Numbered from the stretch's first letter, positions 11,714 through 23,242 are shown. The stretch is 64,000 nucleotides of DNA from Leguminivora glycinivorella (GCF_023078275.1 NC_062972.1:12522191-12586190), one strand, 5' to 3'. The notes: a model not told the origin generated them from the letters alone. Numbers and translations are program-made.

Positions 11714-12325
11714 AGGGTGGAGCGAAAAAACACTTTTCTGGAATTAGCAAACCTAATAGTTATCAATCAATGCCCCTTAGTCTATGAAGCCTTTGTGCAA
11801 ATTTTCAGCTTTTTAAATCAACATCTTCTGCCTCCGCATTAGGGTTGAAATTTTGAAAATCTCATAGAAACCCCAAAATTCAATTTTCAGATAAAAAAAA
11901 AATTCGGCAGTATTATGTTTAGTATATGTTATTGATACATATCATTATGAGAAACAACAAAAAGTTGCGAAAATAGCGTCAAGAATCGCCAAAGTTTGTC
12001 TAGTTTCAGTACATTTGCCAAAATAGGCACTAAAATACTGAAAATTGGCGATTTTTAACGCTATTTTCGCAATGTTTGGTAGTTTCTTGTAATAATATGT
12101 ATCAATAATGTATACTGAACATAATACTGCTGAAAAACATTTTTTATCTAAAAGTTTAATTTTCAGGTTTGTATGAGATTTTCAAAATTTCAAACCTAAT
12201 GCGGAGGCAGATGTTGATTTAAAAAGCTGAAAATTTGCACAAAGCCTTCATAATAGACTAAGGGGCATTGATTGATAACTATTAGGTTTGCTAATTCCAG
12301 AAAAGTGTTTTTTCGCTCCACCCTA
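11714..12325. mobile_element. palindromic MITE, TA-flanked
   Basis: About 610 bp that folds back on itself almost end to end. The left end, TAGGGTGGAGCGAAAAAACA, is the inverse of the right end, TGTTTTTTCGCTCCACCCTA, and pairing continues to a centre near 12015. The ends fit a TA target duplication, as in Tc1/mariner-type MITEs. A longer near-repeat TTATACA also lies on both sides (11705-11711 and 12326-12332). No coding capacity. Confidence 0.75.
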
Positions 12326-12332
12326 TTATACA

Positions 12333-13867
12333 TAGACATTTTTGACTTGAAGCTGATTACCTATTACTAATCGGTGCGTAACCACCATAAGCTTTAGAAG
12401 GCTCGTGTTGTGAACACTCAGACAACTATATAGAAGTGCTAACGCATACAGCTATATTTCAATTACTTTTTGAGAGGAAGTTCCAGCAGTCAGACTTGTT
12501 AACCATTCAAAAAAATTTTGCCTGCCCGCAACACGAAATTTGCAAACGTACAACCCAATTGTAATCGTTTTCGACTAAAAATATAAACAATTAATGCGAC
12601 TCTGATGCGACGCGCATTGCTTCATAATCTTTAAATTTGGGTTTAACGTTACTAAACTTATGAGGAGATAAGTATCGTATTGAAATGATATTGCATTTCA
12701 TGAAGTAAATGTTCACGTCATCTTGATTTTTTTATCGCGTTAAAGCCGAAAGGGATTCCATCCTTAATAAGCTCCGCAAATCGTAAATCTTATTTTTTAT
12801 GAGCAATGATGACAAATAAATTACTTACCTGCTCAATGCAATATCATTCGAAGATAATGACAGGAATCGTTATCTTTTTTAACACTCGCGCTTCTTTATT
12901 GGAATTTTCGGAATAAAATTTACCAGTGTTACATTAATAGGTACCTACCTAATATGTATATACTAAATTAAAGTTATTTGGAATACTTTATCATAAATAG
13001 GTCGTAGTTGAAACATAATTATGATTTAAAAAAAGATTTGACAAATAGAATACAAGAATTATTTTTCGGCAGAAATTGAATATAAGTAGGATAAATCAAG
13101 ATTCAAAAGTTTCTGAGAATTTGTTAATCCATTTCCTCAACGATTTTCTGAAATATTTACACTTTGTTTTTGGTACAATAAGAGATGACGTCATACCTTC
13201 GTGTTCATAAATGAACAGCGAACGGATGACTTTTTCCGATAGGAGCTATTGTTATGGGCCCGTACGAAACAATCGGGGATTTTTTACCCCATTTAATCCC
13301 ATTTGTATTCCCGTCCACTGAAACAAGAATTTATTTTGTGCGCTTGATTTAACTGACAATTTGATTTTGCCGCTCGAATGTGTTGGCTTTGTCAACACTA
13401 TTCAATAAAAACTGCTATGAACATGCAACGTTTTTATCTGGATTCATTATAATTTAAATTATAATGAAATTGAAATGCGCAGGCTGAGCGGATTTTTAAT
13501 TTAATTCAACCACAGAGTTGACAGGATTAACATAAATTCGAATGGCTATAGTAGCAACAGTATTGTCGCACTGAAGTGACGTTCGGTAGTCAAAATTTTG
13601 GCACATTTCTATTGCGACATCATTATATCGATTACTTAATATCAATATCTACCGCTGTATATATCAATTTCCTAGATGACACGAGTGGCAGAATGAGCCA
13701 GTAATGTGGCACCGATCTACAATCAAGAAAATTTACAAAAACTGCAACAGTATTGCAGTTGATATTCAATCGACTCAATTACTGACAAGTTTCACAGTAC
13801 AAAAAATGATAATTATAAAATCATGCTAAAAGTGCCGTTAGAAAACTGACAGCTACTAAAATTACCT
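12333..13867. other. no gene recognised
   Basis: AT-rich, no supportable ORF. It includes the SINE remnant near 12395-12430 and otherwise unique-looking sequence. Confidence 0.4.
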
Positions 13868-14125
13868 ATAGCCATGGTATCCATATACTAATAAAAGTGT
13901 GTGTGTGTCTGTTTGTTTGTTCGTCTTTCACGGCAAAACGGAGCGTCGAATTGACATGATTTTTTAAGAGGAGATAGTTGAAGGGATGGAGAGTGACATA
14001 GACTACTTTTTGTCTCCATCTAACCCCCCAATTTTCTAAAAATGGGGGTGGAAGTTTGTATGGAGCATTTCGCAATTTCTGAATTTAACGCGAGCGAAGC
14101 CACGGAAAAAGCTAGTTTGCTATAA
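13868..14125. mobile_element. dispersed retroelement-like sequence
   Basis: Starts with AATAAAAGTGTGTGTGTGTC and a TG/GTTT simple repeat and ends GCGAGCGAAGCCACGGAAAAAGCTAGT. Ends of the type GCG-GCGAAGCC-CGG-AAAGCTAGT are very common at dispersed lepidopteran repeats. An inverse relative (CTAGCTTTTACCCGCGGCTTCGCCCGCGTAATA) is at 57091-57123. The 69-aa ORF inside is incidental. Confidence 0.5.
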
Positions 14126-14300
14126 ATAGTACAGAAGATTCGTTTTCCATGCAGAATTTTCTATGAATACATAACTCCTTGCACAGCTGCGACCTAAGGT
14201 GATGACTGCGTCGATAAAGTCAGTCCAAGATAAGTTGGCGACGAATTTGACAGCCTCGCCGGTGCAAATGTTATTTTAAAAGTCAGAGGTGCAAATTGTA

Positions 14301-14440
14301 TAAATAAATAAATAAATATTTTAAGCAAAGCTTGTAAAGTCTTAAATAGATAAAAATATACATAGAAAGTATCATGACTCAGGAAATTATGACATTTAAT
14401 TTAATAAAGCGTCACTACCGACTGAGCCAAACCGGTCGTC
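14301..14440 (-). mobile_element. degenerate tRNA-type SINE
   Basis: AAATAAATAAATAAATATT at the left, CATAGAAAGTATCATGACTCAGGAA in the middle and CACTACCGACTGAGCC-ACCGGTCGTC at the right match the two full SINEs at 41.8 and 43.6 kb. The T-arm/B-box block has been replaced, so this copy lacks its internal promoter. Confidence 0.65.
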
Positions 14441-14920
14441 AATATATGTATGACACTCTATTAAGTAGAATTTTTGCCTGCCTAATTAAATTTCTTTTCA
14501 TAATAAAAATTGTACTCTTAATCTTGAAACAACAAAATACTTGCATTCTGTGCATTAGACAAAAACAATTTTTAGCATAAGAATTTAATTACGAGTAAGT
14601 ACCTATGTTGTTTAGCTTTTAGTACTAAATAACTTTGGATTATTTAACCAAGTCTATTTACAAGCGGAGTAAACATAACAAATTGCGCAGCGTTTGCAGT
14701 AACTTAAAGCTAAATTACCATATGGGGCCTATTAGCGGGTTTTCTCTAAAGATTTACAGTCAAGCAGATGTAGTCAACTGGGTACTTTAATATAAATCCG
14801 TATTCGAGTACCTTCACAAATAATGATTTATAAATTTTGTTGATGTTTCCTGGTAAAGAGACAATTGATTGTTTAAATTTCCACTGTAATTACCACTGTG
14901 ATAGGTAATCAATAAATAAA

Positions 14921-15035
14921 TGATTTCTATTTCTGTTTCTGTTTCTGTTTCTGTTTCTGTTTCTGTTTCTCTTTCTGTTTCTGTTTCTGTTTCTGTTTTT
15001 GTTTCTGTTTCTATTTCTAATTCTATTTATCAATC
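14921..15035. repeat. (TTTCTG)n microsatellite
   Basis: About sixteen tandem TTTCTG hexamers with a few TTTCTA and TTTCTC variants. They generate spurious serine-valine and asparagine-arginine repeat ORFs on the two strands. Confidence 0.9.
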
Positions 15036-15361
15036 CACTATCCCGTATAATAAAAGTTATATTAAAATTGGCACACACGTAGAGTATTTGAAAAGATATA
15101 AGTATAACCAGAGACAGAATTTGCGATGTTTATTTAATGATACCTAGTGCACCTACATTCCTTCGTTATGTTTTACCCATTACACCAAAAAAGAAATAAA
15201 TTAACACCCGCACGGAGCTTTTTGTCGCACGTAATAAAATTAAACTCCATAAAAATTCTGAATAATTAATCGACAAGTGAACGTGTCGCGACTGTGAACG
15301 CGTTCCGTACAAAGCTGAAATTAAAATTATGTTTAATGAAGATAGCGACGAGGATTGAGGA

Positions 15362-15795
15362 TAGAGGTGGCACGAATATTTGGCAGCATTCGGTATTCTG
15401 TCGCTTCACCGAATATTGGATTTTCGGCCGAATTTTGCGTTACTGTACCTATTGCAAAATACCGCATGTCTATTATATGTAACTAAAAAATTAGTACATA
15501 CCTATAAAATTATCGCGAACCACTATACGTACTGCATTGCATACTCTTTTTTGGACATCTTATTTTTTTTTTTTCCATGGCTGATTTGATTTATTGTACT
15601 ACATTCACTAGTGCTGAGCAATGAAAATAATGTCTCAGGAAATGATTTGCTTTATAGGCAAACAATTTTCAAAATAAAATATATCTAAAAACGTATAGGT
15701 ACGGAAGACACATCTAATATCCGGTATTAGGCCGAGAGGAGGCAGAATATCCGGTATCCGGTATTCGACCAAAACCACTATTCGGCGCATCTCTA
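15362..15795. mobile_element. hAT-like MITE with 8-bp target duplication
   Basis: The left end TAGAGGTGGCACGAATATT and the inverse of the right end, TAGAGATGCGCCGAATAG, form imperfect inverted repeats. Both sides carry GAATATTCGG/ATTCGGC-type words. The flanks are the same 8 bases, ATTGAGGA (15354-15361 and 15796-15803), as expected for hAT insertion. It is non-coding and ends 86 bp before the Polinton-like element begins. Confidence 0.8.
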
Positions 15796-15966
15796 ATTGA
15801 GGATAGCTCGCTATCAGCTAACATTGAATCTTTTGTTGTCTCTGGCAGCAGGATTGAATGGGGGAATTCTTAATTAAGTGTTAGTAGTAGGATACCCCCG
15901 TTACCAGCCCGGGTCTGGGGCCTGCTCCCAGGACCCCACCACCGCCCATCCATGGTCTTGCTAAAC

Positions 15967-16038
<72 letters not shown>

Positions 16039-16318
16039 AATAGCCCCCCATTTAGATTCATTGCGCTGGGTCTCGACGCTCTCAGAAGCCTCCTTCTAGT
16101 ATTTACAGAATACGTTCTTTACACAATACACCTTGTGCACGACGGTCACAAAAGGATTACCGACCCTTTCTATTGTTCGATCTGGACTCGGCGCTAGACC
16201 ATTGTTACCCTACCCAGCTACCTGGCAGTGTCATGCACACCTTTTCCTTGTGTCTCATACTGATAGGTATTTTATAATTAATTTTTAGTATAACTTTGTG
16301 ATCATATGGATTGCGATT

Positions 16319-16440
16319 CTAACCTAACCTAACCTAATTAAAATACCTAACTTTTCCATTCGTAACCTAACCAAATTTAATTAAAACCTACTCTTAGTTA
16401 ACCTAAGTAGTCTAGACTTACCTTTATGAAACCTAACTGA
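16319..16440. repeat. CCTAA-rich (insect telomere-type) tract in the left TIR
   Basis: CTAACCTAACCTAACCTAA gives three to four tandem CCTAA units. It is followed by scattered ACCTAA words up to about 16440. The same tract is present in inverse in the right TIR (about 31060-31180, GGTTAGGTTAGGTTAG). TTAGG is the canonical insect telomere repeat, but short tracts are also common inside insect genomes. Confidence 0.6.
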
Positions 16441-17306
16441 GTTTCACCTACTTTTATTTTTATTTCTATAAATGTAGGTATTTATGAAATGTATTATAAT
16501 TACGTTTTAACTTAAGAACTTCTGAGTTACATTTAAGTTTATCCAAATACCTAAACTTAACGATCCTATCTAGCGTATCTTTCTTTTTCTCGAATATTTA
16601 TGATATCTTATACCTATTTCTATCATACATCTCTTTGTTGTATTACCAAATTTGTACATATGATTAATAAGTCAATTTTTGATTACGTCTTAATAAAAGT
16701 TAATTTCCCATCTTATCAAACTTTTTTTTTTTACATATATTTCAATGTTTTGTATCTGAATAAACCTCGGTAATTTTGTGAAGTTGCGTTTTTGCTTAAT
16801 TGCTTTATTTATTGTACCTTCTTTGAATAATTTACTTACCTATGTCTATTATTATTTTTTATGACTTGTGTATTGTTTAAGAGAATGCATACTTTCAATA
16901 AACTTGTTAAGACGTGAGAAACTGAGAACCGGTTAAAACATGTTTAAGGCTAATTCTATGTGAATAAAAATGTCTTTTGTGCATTTTTAAAGATAATATA
17001 TATTTATTGTTTCCGTTTATTTGAATAATTCGGGTTTTAGGTAAAGAGATCCTTCGACGAACATGTCAAGGCATGATACTTTGTATTCATATTTAACAAA
17101 GCATTAACTGGTGTAAACATGTTTTAGACTAACGCACCGGTAATTCTTGTGACTTGAATTTTTTATTGTAACAACTTAGTTGCTTTATTATAGATGTTTA
17201 TTGTATTGTAAAATGACAAAAAGTTTATTGTTTGCGTTCAGGTATAAGATGAACTGGTTGAAACAAGATTTATGGTACGTTCCCCTGCTCTCTACCATAT
17301 TACGAG

Positions 17307-17314
17307 TATAAAAG
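17307..17314 (+). promoter_or_regulatory. TATA box of the left TIR gene
   Basis: TATAAAAG lies 141 bp upstream of the predicted start codon at 17448. Transcription would be expected to start near 17337-17342, giving a 5' leader of about 105-110 nt. The same box occurs at 30185-30192 on the minus strand in the right TIR. Confidence 0.65.
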
Positions 17315-17447
17315 CCAAAGAGAGTCGAGGCTGAATAAGTATTCCTGTAGAGGCAGCCTTCTGTACCAGAGCTCCTTGTATCTAGTGTGGTATATAGAGA
17401 AGTGGAGTGTGCGTTTAAAAGTGAAGTGTTTATAGACAGATCCAACA

Positions 17448-18050
17448 ATGGACGTGAGTATGTTTTTCTTTTTAAATTACTGTAACCCATATTGCCTTTT
17501 TATAATATTGTTTCGTCTAGTGTTCTTTGTATTTAATTAATAGAATTGTTAATAGTGTTTAAAATATTGTCTTTCATTGTTTCAGTTCTCTGAAAATACT
17601 TTCAAGAACTATTACTACCCGGAAAATCAGGGTGATTCAACCGATGAGGAAGGTACAGCTGGTTTCAAAGTTAAGCAAGCCCTCGCAAAGAAACGTCCTG
17701 GAAATAATATTGACAGCTTCTTTGAACGACCTAAAAAGCAGTGTAAAACCTTGAAACGGTCTTCGAATGTAAGCAAAAGTTCGCCAGAAGGCGTGGCTAA
17801 TTTATCATCTGGACAAGATGATGGGGCGTATTCATCTCACTTAATTAAAATAGAGATATATGATATGCAAACAATCAAAAACATCCCACCCACGGAACAC
17901 TGGAAGCACGCGGACGTCAGACTGAAGTATTTTGCGTTGGAAGACGACTTGGAATTACAAAATACGCGAAATATTGTATATAATATTACAAAACAATTAG
18001 CTTCTAAGGACACATGTGTAAAATATTTTATAGATAATAAGAAACAGTGA
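17448..18050 (+). CDS. TIR gene, left copy: 156-aa protein with PIP-box-like motif
   Basis: Two exons. The start ATG-GAC at 17448-17453 is followed directly by a strong donor (GTGAGT). The acceptor TTTCAG ends at 17585, and exon 2 (17586-18050) runs in frame to TGA. The 132-bp intron is small, as in many insect and DNA-virus genes. The product is acidic near the N-terminus. At residues 41-48 it has GNNIDSFF followed by ERPKKQCK, which fits the PCNA-interacting PIP box (x-x-x-I-x-x-F-F plus basic residues) except that the usual first Gln is Gly. The lysine-rich flanks resemble a nuclear localisation signal. No enzyme domain is recognised. A PCNA- or replication-related role is an inference. 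An identical copy lies in the right TIR, so the element carries two doses, both read inward. Confidence 0.75.
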
Positions 18051-18235
18051 TAAATATAATTTTTAACGATAGCAGTAGGATAGTGTTAAAGTGTTTCACA
18101 TTTCTTATCTTTCCTTTTTATGATTTAAGTAAATTTCCTTGTAAGATATTCTTTTGCATTGTTTCACATTAAAAATGACGAAAAGTGTTAAGTCGGTCCA
18201 CTACATTTGTTAATATGTAATAACCCTCTTTGTTT

Positions 18236-18242
18236 TATAAAA
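18236..18242 (+). promoter_or_regulatory. possible TATA box for the polymerase gene
   Basis: TATAAAA lies 71 bp upstream of the proposed polymerase start codon at 18307 and just inside the left TIR boundary. No clear initiator is seen at the expected distance. Confidence 0.4.
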
Positions 18243-18306
18243 TGTATACTCTTTATTGAATTACTTAACGCAGAAACTCAATGTGGGGAGGCGGCCTCGT
18301 TTGACA

Positions 18307-21300
18307 ATGGATTCTCTGAACTGTGATGTTTATGATGCGGAACTTATAAGACTCTGTGAAGTAATCGAACTAGATGAAGAGTTATATGAAGCCGCCCGAC
18401 TTGTGAGCCAATGTCACGGAGAGACGTAAGTTATTTTCACTTAAAATATTCATGTTCCTGCATGTTCAAACCATTTAACGAATACCTGCTTCATGTTGAG
18501 TTTTAACTTGTTATGACCGGATCTTGTTTCTACTTGTAGCGATTATTCCATTACCTGCTGAACAATAGGATAGTTTTTTAACGAGGCGATACTTGATCTT
18601 ATTGTTACGTTGATGGTAAGGTGGGAGAGCCCACATATATAAACGGGGTATCTGAGATTGTTATCATTCAGTGTTTTACCACCGTGCTTCAATAATTGTA
18701 ATACTTATTTGTGACGTTCATTTCCAAAATGGTTTTTACTTACTATCATATTGGTCCCACTTTACCTCGTGACAAGATTGCACAATTAAGTAAAGAATTT
18801 ATTTTAAAATGTTTCCATAACAGTATAAGGCTCTGGTACACAGAAAATAAGTTACCTTCTACATTAGTGGAAGATTTTGATATTAAACCATACTTTACAC
18901 CATGTAGTGGTCATTATATCAACGATTCCAAGAAGAAAACTGTATCTGAAGATGTAATTGACGGTGTTTTAATGATGCAAGCCTATTGTCAGCAGTGTCG
19001 AAAAGATTTGAGTTAGTATAAATGAAGTAACATTTAAATATTTTTAATTATATCTCGCATCAGAGTATTTATAAATGTATATGTTTTCGTTGTTTTAGAT
19101 CTTCTCAAATAGGAGGTGGATTGAAAAGGTCGGCTACAGTTTTAGAGACAGAAGAAGAAGAAGTATCTGTTAAGAAAAGTCGCCTAGCTGTTGAGCCTAC
19201 ATCATCAACGTCATCTAAACCAACCCCTTCTGTCATTGTAAGTACAAATAATAATGCTGAAATTGAATGTTCTGTATGTAAAAAGTTAGTGTCTAAAAGA
19301 TATTTTAAAAATCATTTAAACAGTAATCTTCATAAAAATAATGTTATAAGATCTGACTTAGAATGGATTGATGTTCAATTAATTGAGAATGCGTTTAAGA
19401 ATAGGGTGGCCACTTATAGAATACTACTTAATGAAAAAGTTTACCAACCTTTTACACCTGAAACTATTTTACAAAAGAATAGAGATAAAATCTTTGCATT
19501 ATTGGATCGTTCCCTTGGTAATCATTTTGCATTGAAAGTTAACTTTATTCTAAATGCCGATTTTACACAAGAGAGCAAACAAATCAATAATACTTTTGAT
19601 TTCCAACTATGTAACAATATTATTGATACTAGTAGCGACAAGGATGAAATTTTCGAGTCCGTGGTTAAGGATATATTAACAAAATTATCTAACTTTGAAA
19701 GAAAAGACAGTGGGTGGGGTTTAGTAAAATTTAACTATCTAGATGTTAATGTTAACAAATTTAATCCGTTGCGCGGTTCTTCTTATATTGAGTTACCACG
19801 AGATATTCAAAATAAAAAAGCAGTTATTAATGTAAAAAATAGTGATCAAGAATGTTTTAGATGGGCAGTATTGTCAGGATTATACCCCCAACAAACCATC
19901 GTTCAAACTGTACTAAATCGTATATTGTTCATAAAAATAAATTGAATTTTAGAGATTTAACTTTTCCAATAAAATTGGGGGATATTCCAAAATTTGAAAA
20001 TTATAATAATATGAGCATAAACGTTTTTGGAATTGAATACAATTCTCAAAATAAAAAACATGATATAGTAGGGCCATTGCATTTAACAAAGTGTAGAAAA
20101 GATATCCATTTGAACTTATTGTATATATCCAAAAATAGTAACGGACATTATTGCTTTATCAAAAACTTATCTAGATTAGTATCTAAGCAATTATCAAATA
20201 CACAGCATGCTGTTCATATTTGCGATGGATGCTTATCCAACTTCACAACTCATGAAAATTTAATGAAACATCAAAGAAACGATTGTTTCCATGTTTGCAC
20301 ACATTTACCTTCAGAACAAGATAAAAAGAAAAACTGGTTCAATGAAAACGTTCCCACCAATGAAGTTACCTTCGATAATTACGAACGTAAATTAAGGGTG
20401 CCTTTTGTTGTTTATGCTGATTTTGAAGCCTTTTTAAACCCAATAGCAACACAGTCAAATAACCCTACAACATCTTCTACTACAAATATTCAAAAACATG
20501 AGGTATATAGTTTTGGATATTATATTAAGTGTTCTTATAATGATAAATTGTCTGTGTATAGAACATACAAAGGTAAAGATTGCACCCAGGTATTTATGAA
20601 GTACATAGAAAAAGATTTAAAAAGCATTTGTAAGAGGAATACTTTCGGAAAAACTCCATTGCCTTTATCCACTGAAAATAATAAACATATTGCTCAGAGT
20701 AGGACATGTTACATTTGTGATAGAAATTTAAATAGTGATTCTATCATTTCCTACAATTTCCATACTGGTCTTTACGAAGGCGTAGCACATACATTTTGTT
20801 CTGAAAAATACAAAGCACCTCAATTTATACCTGTATTTTTTCATAATTTGAGTAACTATGATAGTCATTTCATAGTACATGGACTTGGTTTGGTGGAAGG
20901 GGACATTGAATTGATTCCACAGAACAAAGAAAAATACATTTCATTTTCTAAGAAGTTACAAATAAATAATCGCACAATCAAATTGAGGTTTGTAGATTCA
21001 CTTAAATTTATGCCCAGCAGTCTTGATAAACTAGCAAAAAACTTGTTTCCTAAACAATTTCATGAATTAAAATTGAATTTCACTTGTGAGGACGATTTTA
21101 AACGCTTATTACGAAAGGGTGTGTATCCGTATGAATACATGACATCATACGATTCTTTAAAGTTAACTGATCTTCCCTCTAAAGACAATTTTTTTAGTTC
21201 TTTGACTGATAGTCACATCTCAGAAGATGATTATAATCATGCAAAAGATGTTTGGTCCCACTTTCGTTGCAAAAATATGGGCGATTATTCCGATTTATAC

Positions 21301-22840
21301 CTAAAAACAGATGTTTTGTTACTGGCTGACGTATTTGAAAATTTTAGAAACCTTTGTCTTAAGACCTATGGTTTAGATCCCGCTCATTATTATACTGCTC
21401 CAGGATTAAGTTGGGATGCAATGTTATTTACTACAAAAATAAAATTAGAACTCCTAACTGATATAGATAAAATATCATTCATTGCAAAAAATATTCGAGG
21501 TGGCATATCGCAATGTAGTAACAGATATGCGAAAGCTAATAATAAATTTATGGATGATTTTGATTCAAACATACCATCGTCCTATCTTATGTATTTTGAT
21601 GCAAACAACCTTTACGGATGGGCTATGTCTCAATGTCTCCCTACAGGTAAATTTGAATGGGTTCATGTAGATACAGACTTCAATATAGCCGATGACGCTG
21701 ATCATGGTTTCATATTAGAAGTTGACCTCGAATACCCTAACGAAATTCATGACTCACATTCAGATTTACCATTCTGTCCTGAAAACGTTTGTTTGGGTAA
21801 TTGTAAAGAAAAAAACTGATTCCTAATTTAAATAGAAAAACTAATTATGTAATTCATTATCGAAATCTAAAACAGTGTTTGAAGAATGGTTTGGTATTAA
21901 GTAAAATACATCGCATTCTTAAATTTCAGCAGTCTATGTGGTTAAAAAGTTACATAGATTTAAATACCCACATGAGATCGCTGGCATCATCTGATTTTGA
22001 AAAAGATTTTTTAAACTAATGAACAATTCAGTGTTCGGTAAGACTATGGAAAATGTTGCAAAACGTGTAAACGTCAAATTATTAAATCACTGGGAAAATC
22101 GAGGGAAATCGCAAGGGGTTCAGTCTTTGATAGCTAGACCTGAGTTCCACAGTCTATCCATATTCTCAGAGAATTTAGTAGCTGTTCAATTGAAAAAAAC
22201 TAAAGTCTTTTATAATAAACCGATTTATTTGGGGTTTTGTGTATTAGATATATCAAAAACTTTAATGTATGACTTTCACTACAACTACATGAAAATCAAA
22301 TATCCTAACAAACTCAAACTTCTTTATACAGATACAGATAGTTTAATTTATCAAATTTTCACTAAAAATTTTTATGCAGATATAAAACAAGATCTTAATT
22401 TCTATTTTGATACATCTGACTATCCTCCTATCAATAAATATAATTTCCCACTTATAAATAAAAAGCGATTAGGATTTTTCAAAGATGAAAATAATGGTAG
22501 AATTTTAAAAGAGTTCGTTGGTCTAAAATCTAAAATGTATGCCTTAGATGTTGAAAAGTATGATGAGAATGATGACAAAAAAGGTAAATATGGTGTTTTA
22601 TCAAAAGCTAAAGGAGTCAATGTATGTGTTACAAAGAAATTTACTCTAAATAATTTCAAAACATGTTTATTTAATAAAAATGTGCAACGTGCTCAAATGC
22701 TAAGATTTAAATCTATAAAACATGTAATATTCACTCAAAAAATTAATAAAATATCATTATCTCATGATGATACAAAACGTTACTTATTAGAAAACACTTG
22801 TGACACCCTTGCGTGGGGACATTGTAAAATAAAAAAATAA
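18307..22840 (+). CDS. polB: protein-primed family B DNA polymerase, spliced, frame-broken
   Basis: Replicates the element from its ends by protein priming. Proposed exon 1 (18307-18425) starts MDSLNCDVYDAELIRL and ends at GAC|GTAAGT. Exon 2 starts after TTTTAG at 19099, in phase, with an IGGG-K-R segment typical of these N-termini. Downstream are two zinc-finger-like clusters (near 19268-19330 and 20215-20286); ExoI DFE (about 20418); ExoII SNYDSHF (about 20851); ExoIII YLKTDVLLLADVF (about 21297); motif A DANNLYGWAMSQ (about 21598); motif B FGKTMENV (about 22033); and motif C YTDTDS (about 22325). The frame breaks in three places: near 19885-19889 (C run), 21809-21815 (A run) and 22007-22012 (T run). 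The 21820-22018 stretch continues in another frame. No other stops occur. As read, it cannot make a full-length enzyme. Confidence 0.88.
18636..18672 (+). promoter_or_regulatory. TATA plus TCAGT initiator inside the polymerase intron
   Basis: TATATAAA at 18636-18643 and TCAGT at 18668-18672 are spaced about 32 bp from the TATAAA to the initiator A. This is the normal arthropod core-promoter geometry. It sits 57 bp upstream of the ATG of the nested ORF at 18729. Confidence 0.65.
18729..19016 (+). CDS. 95-aa CxxH/CxxC protein nested in the polymerase intron
   Basis: Starts at the first ATG after its own TATA/initiator pair. The open frame reaches upstream to a GTG, but ATG at 18729 is the natural start. 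The product begins MVFTYYHIGPTLPRDKIAQL. Its C-terminal half has C-S-G-H, then YCQQC, spaced so that CxxH and CxxC could bind one zinc ion. It has no signal peptide or membrane segment. No family is recognised. It lies wholly within the 673-bp intron proposed for polB, on the same strand. It may be a separate early gene or, if the splice model is wrong, simply an upstream gene. The function is unknown and may be regulatory. Confidence 0.6.
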   Translation: MVFTYYHIGPTLPRDKIAQLSKEFILKCFHNSIRLWYTENKLPSTLVEDFDIKPYFTPCSGHYINDSKKKTVSEDVIDGVLMMQAYCQQCRKDLS

Positions 22841-23242
22841 TTTAAATTTTGTCATGTAAATGACAGAACATTCAAATTCGAATTATTGTTTGTAATATAT
22901 ATTTTTTATGTAAATTTGAATAGTTAACTTAAATTTAATTGTAAATTATATTTTAATTAATTGTCTAATTTAACATTTATTCGTGTTTTGGCATAAGAAT
23001 ATTGTAAACATAGATTTATTGTTTTTTATGTTTAAATTTAAATTGGTGGTTGGGTATATAAAATGTAACAATAGATTATAAAGAAAAGTGTTAATATCAA
23101 AATAAATATACATATTTTTTATCAGGTTTTTTTTTTTTTTTACTCTACTTTAGTTTAAATAGTAATATGTTTATTGAATAGCACCATTTAATGTCTATCC
23201 GCATTCATATCAACACTGTTAAACATATTACAGCATTCAAAG
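22841..23242. other. AT-rich spacer between polymerase and ATPase
   Basis: About 400 bp with no ORF. It includes TATATAAA at 23055-23062, a candidate promoter for the ATPase cluster. A T14-type run (about 23127-23140) preceded by ATCAGG follows. A stem-like GTCATGTAAATGAC word lies just after the polymerase stop. Confidence 0.5.

Larger units (their letters stand above)
15882..18170 (+). repeat. left terminal inverted repeat of the Polinton-like element
   Basis: 2289 bp, inverse of 29329-31586. It contains, from outside inward: a GC-rich end, an A68 run (15969-16036), a CCTAA-rich stretch (16319-16440), about 1 kb of AT-rich non-coding DNA with weakly repeated CGGTAATT-TTGTGA and AAACATGTTT words (about 16760-17200), then the promoter and the whole two-exon TIR gene. 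The inner boundary is GTTTCACATT at 18161-18170. Confidence 0.93.

Noticed and set aside
14890..15147. Ser-Val and Asn-Arg repeat ORFs
   Set aside because: Products of the (TTTCTG)n microsatellite.
15870..16197. Poly-lysine and poly-phenylalanine ORFs over the A68 tract
   Set aside because: They are translations of a homopolymer in the TIR, with no coding features either side.
17188..17490. 100-aa antisense ORF over the TIR promoter (also 30009-30311)
   Set aside because: It is present twice only because the TIRs are identical. It lies opposite the TATA box and first exon of the spliced gene and has no recognisable domain.
19861..21572. Shadow ORFs antisense or out of frame to the polymerase (for example 21390-21572 and 21482-21670)
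   Set aside because: They overlap strongly conserved polymerase motifs in the main frame.
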